NCBI GenBank assembly: GCA_903842065.1
Contig: CAIMKZ010000106.1
Location: 361,538-425,537 of the forward strand
Direction of reading: 5' to 3'
Source of the DNA: an uncultured Acidobacteriaceae bacterium
Lineage (GTDB): Bacteria; Acidobacteriota; Terriglobia; Terriglobales; Acidobacteriaceae
DNA length: 64,000 nt
Positions within the stretch are counted from its first letter, which is position 1. Each line of letters starts with the position of its first letter. This document shows, one piece after another, positions 60,847 through 64,000 of the stretch. Below the pieces are notes generated by a model, which was not told the origin of the DNA, did no database searches, and worked only from the letters and a program-made list of their open reading frames with translations. Position numbers and translations under genes: made by a program.

Positions 60847-62313
60847 CTATACAGCGAAGTCGATGTAGCCGTGCTCGGGGTTGGTTCCGACCAGTTTCAC
60901 CGTTATGCGGTCGCCTACATCGAGGCCCTTCTGCCCGTGGACTACCATGCCTTCCACGTGCGGGTCGAAGGTCCTCACAAAGGTCCCATAGTGGTTTACG
61001 CCGGTCACGACAGCGCGATAGCTCTGGCCGATGTGCTTTTGCAACACCACGGCAGCGATGCGTTTCTGCATCTCGCGCTCTACCTTGCGGGCCATGTTCT
61101 CCATCTCGGTGCAGCGGGTGGCGATTGCATCGAGCGAACTTTCAGAGTAGGGCTGTTGCTGTTTGGCAATCCACGCCTTGAGGAGGCGCTGCGTCACCAC
61201 GTCAGGGAACCGCCGGTTGGGCGCGGTCGAGTGCGTATAGTCCTGCACAGCGAGGCCGAAGTGGCCGGGCGACTCCTGGTGGGGCTTGACGAGCACATAC
61301 TCGCCCGGTCCCATCAGCTTGACGACAGCCAGGGACAGGTCTGGGAAGCGGTCCGGGGCCTTCTTCTTCTGTAAAAGCAAAAATTCATTCAGCGCCTTCG
61401 AATCGGGAGTGACAGGCAGTTTTGTCCCCATCCCCGCGGCCAGTTCCACGATGCGGTCCCAGCGCTTGGGGATGCGCACAATGCGCCGGATCGATGCCAC
61501 GTTGCCAGCCTCGAAGGTGCGCGCGATGACGCCGTTGGCCGCCACCATGAATTCTTCGATCAGCGAGGTAGCCCTGTTCTTGTCCTGCCGCTTGATGTCC
61601 ACCGGTTCATCGCCCTGCATCAGCGGCCGGGTCTCGACGCTTTCCAGATCGAGCGCTCCGTGCTGGAAGCGGCTGCCCACCATACGATGAGCGGCCTCGT
61701 CCTGGAGCTTGAGCTGTGCGGCCAGATCCGCGCTTGCGGCCACCTTGGGTGGAGCCGGTGCGTGTCCCTCAAGCCATGCGCCGATAGCGTTATAGGCAAG
61801 TTGAGCGTGATTTCGAACCAATGCGCGATAGGCTTTGCCGTCGCTCACCTCGCCCGCCGCATTCACGCAGAACTCAATCGCCATCGCCGCGCGGTCCTCG
61901 TTCTCGTTCAGCGAAGTGATACCCTCCGACAACTCCGCGGGCAACATAGGAAACACTTTGACGCCGGCGTAGACTGAGGTGGTCTCGCTCTGCGCATGGC
62001 TGTCGATTACCGTACCCCGGCTGACGCGCGAATCCACGTCGGCCACACCCACCAGCACCCGAATCCGCCCGTCCGCGAGCCGCTCAGCCCACTCGACCTG
62101 GTCGAGATCTTTTGAATTGTCGTTGTCGATCGACGACCACAGCAGGTTGCGCAGGTCTTTGAGCTCTCCGTTCTTCGGCAGTACGGACTGTGCGGCGATC
62201 TCGGCAAGCTGTGTGTCTGTGCCCTTGGGATAGTCGGGCTGGAATCCGTGCTCGATCATGGCCGCATGCGCGGCCGCAATCAGGTTAAAGTGCGTGCCAT
62301 GATTTTGATACAT
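60847..62313 (-). CDS. RNB-domain ribonuclease (RNase II/R family)
   Basis: 488 residues. Processive 3'-5' exoribonuclease. The catalytic acidic cluster is in WSSIDNDNSKDLDQVEWAER; the RNB domain continues through GNVASIRRIVRIPKRWDRIV and HSTAPNRRFPDVVTQRLL. A C-terminal S1 RNA-binding domain reads YRAVVTGVNHYGTFVRTFDP. The N-terminal cold-shock domains of full RNase R are missing, so this is a short RNB form. ATG 62313. Confidence 0.92.
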   Translation of the reverse strand: MYQNHGTHFNLIAAAHAAMIEHGFQPDYPKGTDTQLAEIAAQSVLPKNGELKDLRNLLWSSIDNDNSKDLDQVEWAERLADGRIRVLVGVADVDSRVSRGTVIDSHAQSETTSVYAGVKVFPMLPAELSEGITSLNENEDRAAMAIEFCVNAAGEVSDGKAYRALVRNHAQLAYNAIGAWLEGHAPAPPKVAASADLAAQLKLQDEAAHRMVGSRFQHGALDLESVETRPLMQGDEPVDIKRQDKNRATSLIEEFMVAANGVIARTFEAGNVASIRRIVRIPKRWDRIVELAAGMGTKLPVTPDSKALNEFLLLQKKKAPDRFPDLSLAVVKLMGPGEYVLVKPHQESPGHFGLAVQDYTHSTAPNRRFPDVVTQRLLKAWIAKQQQPYSESSLDAIATRCTEMENMARKVEREMQKRIAAVVLQKHIGQSYRAVVTGVNHYGTFVRTFDPHVEGMVVHGQKGLDVGDRITVKLVGTNPEHGYIDFAV

Positions 62314-62595
62314 TCGGATTCACTCCTGTTGCTGACGAATGCCAGCCTAACACGCTGAGAGCGGGCATGCAGGCCAGCCTTATGCGCAATATACTCTCGG
62401 AATGGCCCCTATTGCGTTCGCGGAAGCGCTTCTACCGTTGGAACGCCGGCAGGATCGCGCCCGGTCCGGCAAGGCCGTGCCCGCTACTTTACTGGGACGT
62501 CGAGGGGGACGGTCAGGTTGCCGGAATTGGCGGCGCCCCCCCCTGCTTCCTATAATTGATGAGGATAGTTGTCGAAACATTATTCGAAGATCGCT

Positions 62596-63486
62596 ATGAT
62601 TGAGAATCTTCGCCAAATCCGTTCTTTCATCACCGTTGCCCGGTCCGGCAATTTTACGCGGGCCGCTACGGTGCTTCACATTTCTCAGTCCGCCCTTACC
62701 GTGCAGATTCAGCAGTTGGAAGCAGCGCTGGGCGTAACACTGTTTGACAGGGACAAGCGGAACTGCCGATTGAGCGAGGATGGAGCGCGGCTTCTGGCCC
62801 CCATGGAGCAGTTGCTTGTAAGCGCGGAGTCCATCTCGCGCCTTTCGCGCAACGAGAAACCGGGAGTGAGCGGAGTTGTAACAGTCGCGTCGATGCCTTC
62901 TGCCGCCAGTTTGCTGCTGCCCAATGCTGTAGTTCGACTGAAAAAGAAGTTTCCCCAGATTCGCGTACATATCCGGGACGTTCCTTCATACGAAGTCGTG
63001 AGCCTGGTGCTTGCCGGAGATGCGGATTTTGGCTTGGCCGGCTTTACCGGAGTACACCGCGACCTGCTGTTCGAAACCTTGCGCGCAGGCAGGTTGTGCG
63101 GTTATGTAAGCCGTACCCACGAACTGGCGCAGTTAAAAAAGATATCGCTGAAGGAGCTATGCGACTGGCCGGTTATCACCATGGAAAGGCCTGCCAGTTT
63201 CCGTAATTCCTTTGATGACGCCGTAGAGAAGGCGCAACTGCAATACAGACCGGAATTTCAGGTCAACCAGATCTCCACGGCGCTTTGCCTGGCCGGGGCC
63301 GGGCTGGGCGTTGCGATTCTGAACGAGATCGACTCGACCCGCGAGCGCTCGGAGCGCCTGGTGAGAATCGAGATTGTCAATCCAACGGTCAATCGGCCGA
63401 TCAATCTGGTCCGGCGTAGAGGGTACCCGATGACCCCGGCGGCCGAGGCACTGGCAGGAGTACTGCACAGCCGGTCGAGTGATTAG
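62596..63486 (+). CDS. LysR-family transcription regulator
   Basis: 296 residues from ATG 62596 (open to 62569). N-terminal winged HTH: LRQIRSFITVARSGNFTRAA, then ISQSALTVQIQQLEAALGVT. The C-terminal effector-binding domain begins about residue 90 (VSGVVTVASMPSAASLLLPN). Divergent from the RNase gene over about 280 bp, so that gene or its own promoter could be a target. Effector unknown. Confidence 0.92.
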   Translation: MIENLRQIRSFITVARSGNFTRAATVLHISQSALTVQIQQLEAALGVTLFDRDKRNCRLSEDGARLLAPMEQLLVSAESISRLSRNEKPGVSGVVTVASMPSAASLLLPNAVVRLKKKFPQIRVHIRDVPSYEVVSLVLAGDADFGLAGFTGVHRDLLFETLRAGRLCGYVSRTHELAQLKKISLKELCDWPVITMERPASFRNSFDDAVEKAQLQYRPEFQVNQISTALCLAGAGLGVAILNEIDSTRERSERLVRIEIVNPTVNRPINLVRRRGYPMTPAAEALAGVLHSRSSD

Positions 63487-63784
63487 CCGGATACAGTAAG
63501 CGATTATTCGGAAATTACGAATATAGATTTTCAAGGATTTCACTTTACATCTGTATGTGCGCACCTTTAGATTTTCTCCCCATGAAGTGAAACTTAAATG
63601 CGGACCGATTAAGTGCAATATCGGTCTGCGCCATATTCCCCCAATCACCGTCCTGAGTAGAGTTCGAAGTGCGTAGACCACCGGCGTGGCCCATACGGAC
63701 ACCGTGTCGCATGAACTGAGCCATGCACCAGCAGCATTCGCGTTACCGTGAACCGCACTCGGAGACGCTTTTTATGGAGGCAAG
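63487..63784. other. Non-coding gap after the LysR gene
   Basis: About 300 bp, fairly A+T-rich. I find no tRNA, terminator or convincing promoter, only the GGAGG ribosome site at the right end (63775-63779). Confidence 0.35.
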
Positions 63785-63877
63785 ATGAACAAAGTGAAAG
63801 CGCAAAATCGGACAATGCGAATTCGATTTGCCTATTGGGCAGTATTGTTGGCCGGCACTCTGAGGTGGTCCCGGTAG
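63785..63877 (+). pseudogene. Start of an exported-protein gene cut by an IS
   Basis: ATG 63785 follows GGAGG by five bases. About 27 codons (KVKAQNRTMRIRFAYWAVLL) look like the positively charged start of a signal peptide. The frame then enters the IS end and stops at TAG 63875-63877. The rest of the gene presumably lies beyond the element, outside the window. Confidence 0.6.
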
Positions 63878-64000
63878 TTCGGACAGTTTTTGCCTTTTCC
63901 TTAAGTGGAAGTTCTTGTTTTTGTTTTTAGGCTGCCATTGATTCTGGCAGGCGGTTGAAGTATACCTGATCGGGCGTTTGCGCTTTCAAGCTGGAGTGGG
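63866..64000 (-). mobile_element. IS3-family insertion sequence, one end
   Basis: The end probably starts at TGGTCCCGGTAGTTCGGACA (63866), an IS3-like terminal repeat, and runs off the window. It carries the 3' end of a transposase gene on the minus strand. The exact boundary needs the other end. Confidence 0.7.
63927..64000 (-). CDS. IS3-family transposase OrfB, C-terminal end only
   Basis: The last 23 codons before TAA read HSSLKAQTPDQVYFNRLPES then MAA. RPHSSLxxxTP is the standard C-terminus of IS3-family OrfB integrases (DDE type). The rest lies beyond the right edge. Confidence 0.8.
   Translation of the reverse strand, partial: HSSLKAQTPDQVYFNRLPESMAA

Noticed and set aside
63748..63930. 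60-codon plus-strand frame at the right end
   Set aside because: It crosses the IS boundary and lies out of frame with the GGAGG-preceded ATG 63785.

Overview
The window looks like chromosomal DNA of an acidobacterium, most likely class Terriglobia (family Acidobacteriaceae or close kin). The basis is inference from content: high G+C in the housekeeping genes, a tandem DUF507 pair, a remnant of the long TonB-dependent receptors typical of that group, VWA-type and PD40 exported proteins, a DUF3034 outer-membrane protein, and very frequent hairpin-forming intergenic repeats.

Layout. 1-6.9 kb holds core genes: a zinc alcohol dehydrogenase cut by the window edge, a NodU/CmcH-type carbamoyltransferase, recJ, two DUF507 genes and a BrnT/BrnA toxin-antitoxin pair with a readable promoter and palindromic operator. 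A tRNA-Glu(CTC) at 6.93 kb is the attachment site of a 4.6-kb integrative element (integrase, AlpA, zinc-ribbon protein, HTH protein, iteron-like repeats, small membrane proteins) bounded by 16-bp direct repeats. A second degenerate copy of the tRNA 3' half and its terminator lies at 12.73-12.81 kb beyond a PAP2 phosphatase, so this tRNA locus has been hit more than once.

12.9-20.7 kb is one leftward copper/silver efflux operon (Cys/Met-rich exported protein, CusC, CusB, CusA, a lytic transglycosylase, a small exported protein). 21.2-26.0 kb is a sulfur-uptake locus: sulfate ABC transporter (sbp, cysT, cysW, cysA), preceded on the same strand by tRNA-Cys, an intrinsic terminator, a 25-residue leader peptide with seven cysteines and a promoter. 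I read this as a ribosome-mediated cysteine attenuator that would also control its own tRNA-Cys. An arylsulfatase remnant sits beside it.

26.2-29 kb carries a YdcF-like protein and a large flavoprotein. 29.1-31.5 kb is an A+T-rich accessory patch: a stop-interrupted small gene, a P63C-domain gene with a strong inverted repeat at its promoter, a transposase scrap, and a Panacea-domain antitoxin with a probable toxin. 31.5-55.2 kb is mostly ordinary: ceramidase, PD40 protein, Ni/Co permease, lipB, methyltransferase, STAND-like ATPase, tmk, DUF3034 and YXWGXW proteins, a cytochrome c/FeS/NrfD redox module, membrane proteins, VWA protein, ruvX, mltG and a lipoprotein. This stretch is studded with a same-orientation hairpin repeat beginning GGTGCCCC. 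55.2-58.2 kb is a second A+T-rich accessory patch with an MbcA/ParS-type antitoxin and a large SEFIR plus P-loop NTPase protein, a candidate single-gene defence system. 58.3-63.5 kb returns to core genes (phosphohexomutase, exported protein, RNase II/R-type nuclease, LysR regulator). The window ends in an IS3-family element that has cut the start of another gene.

All functions are read from motifs and family resemblance by eye. No database search, structure prediction or alignment was run.
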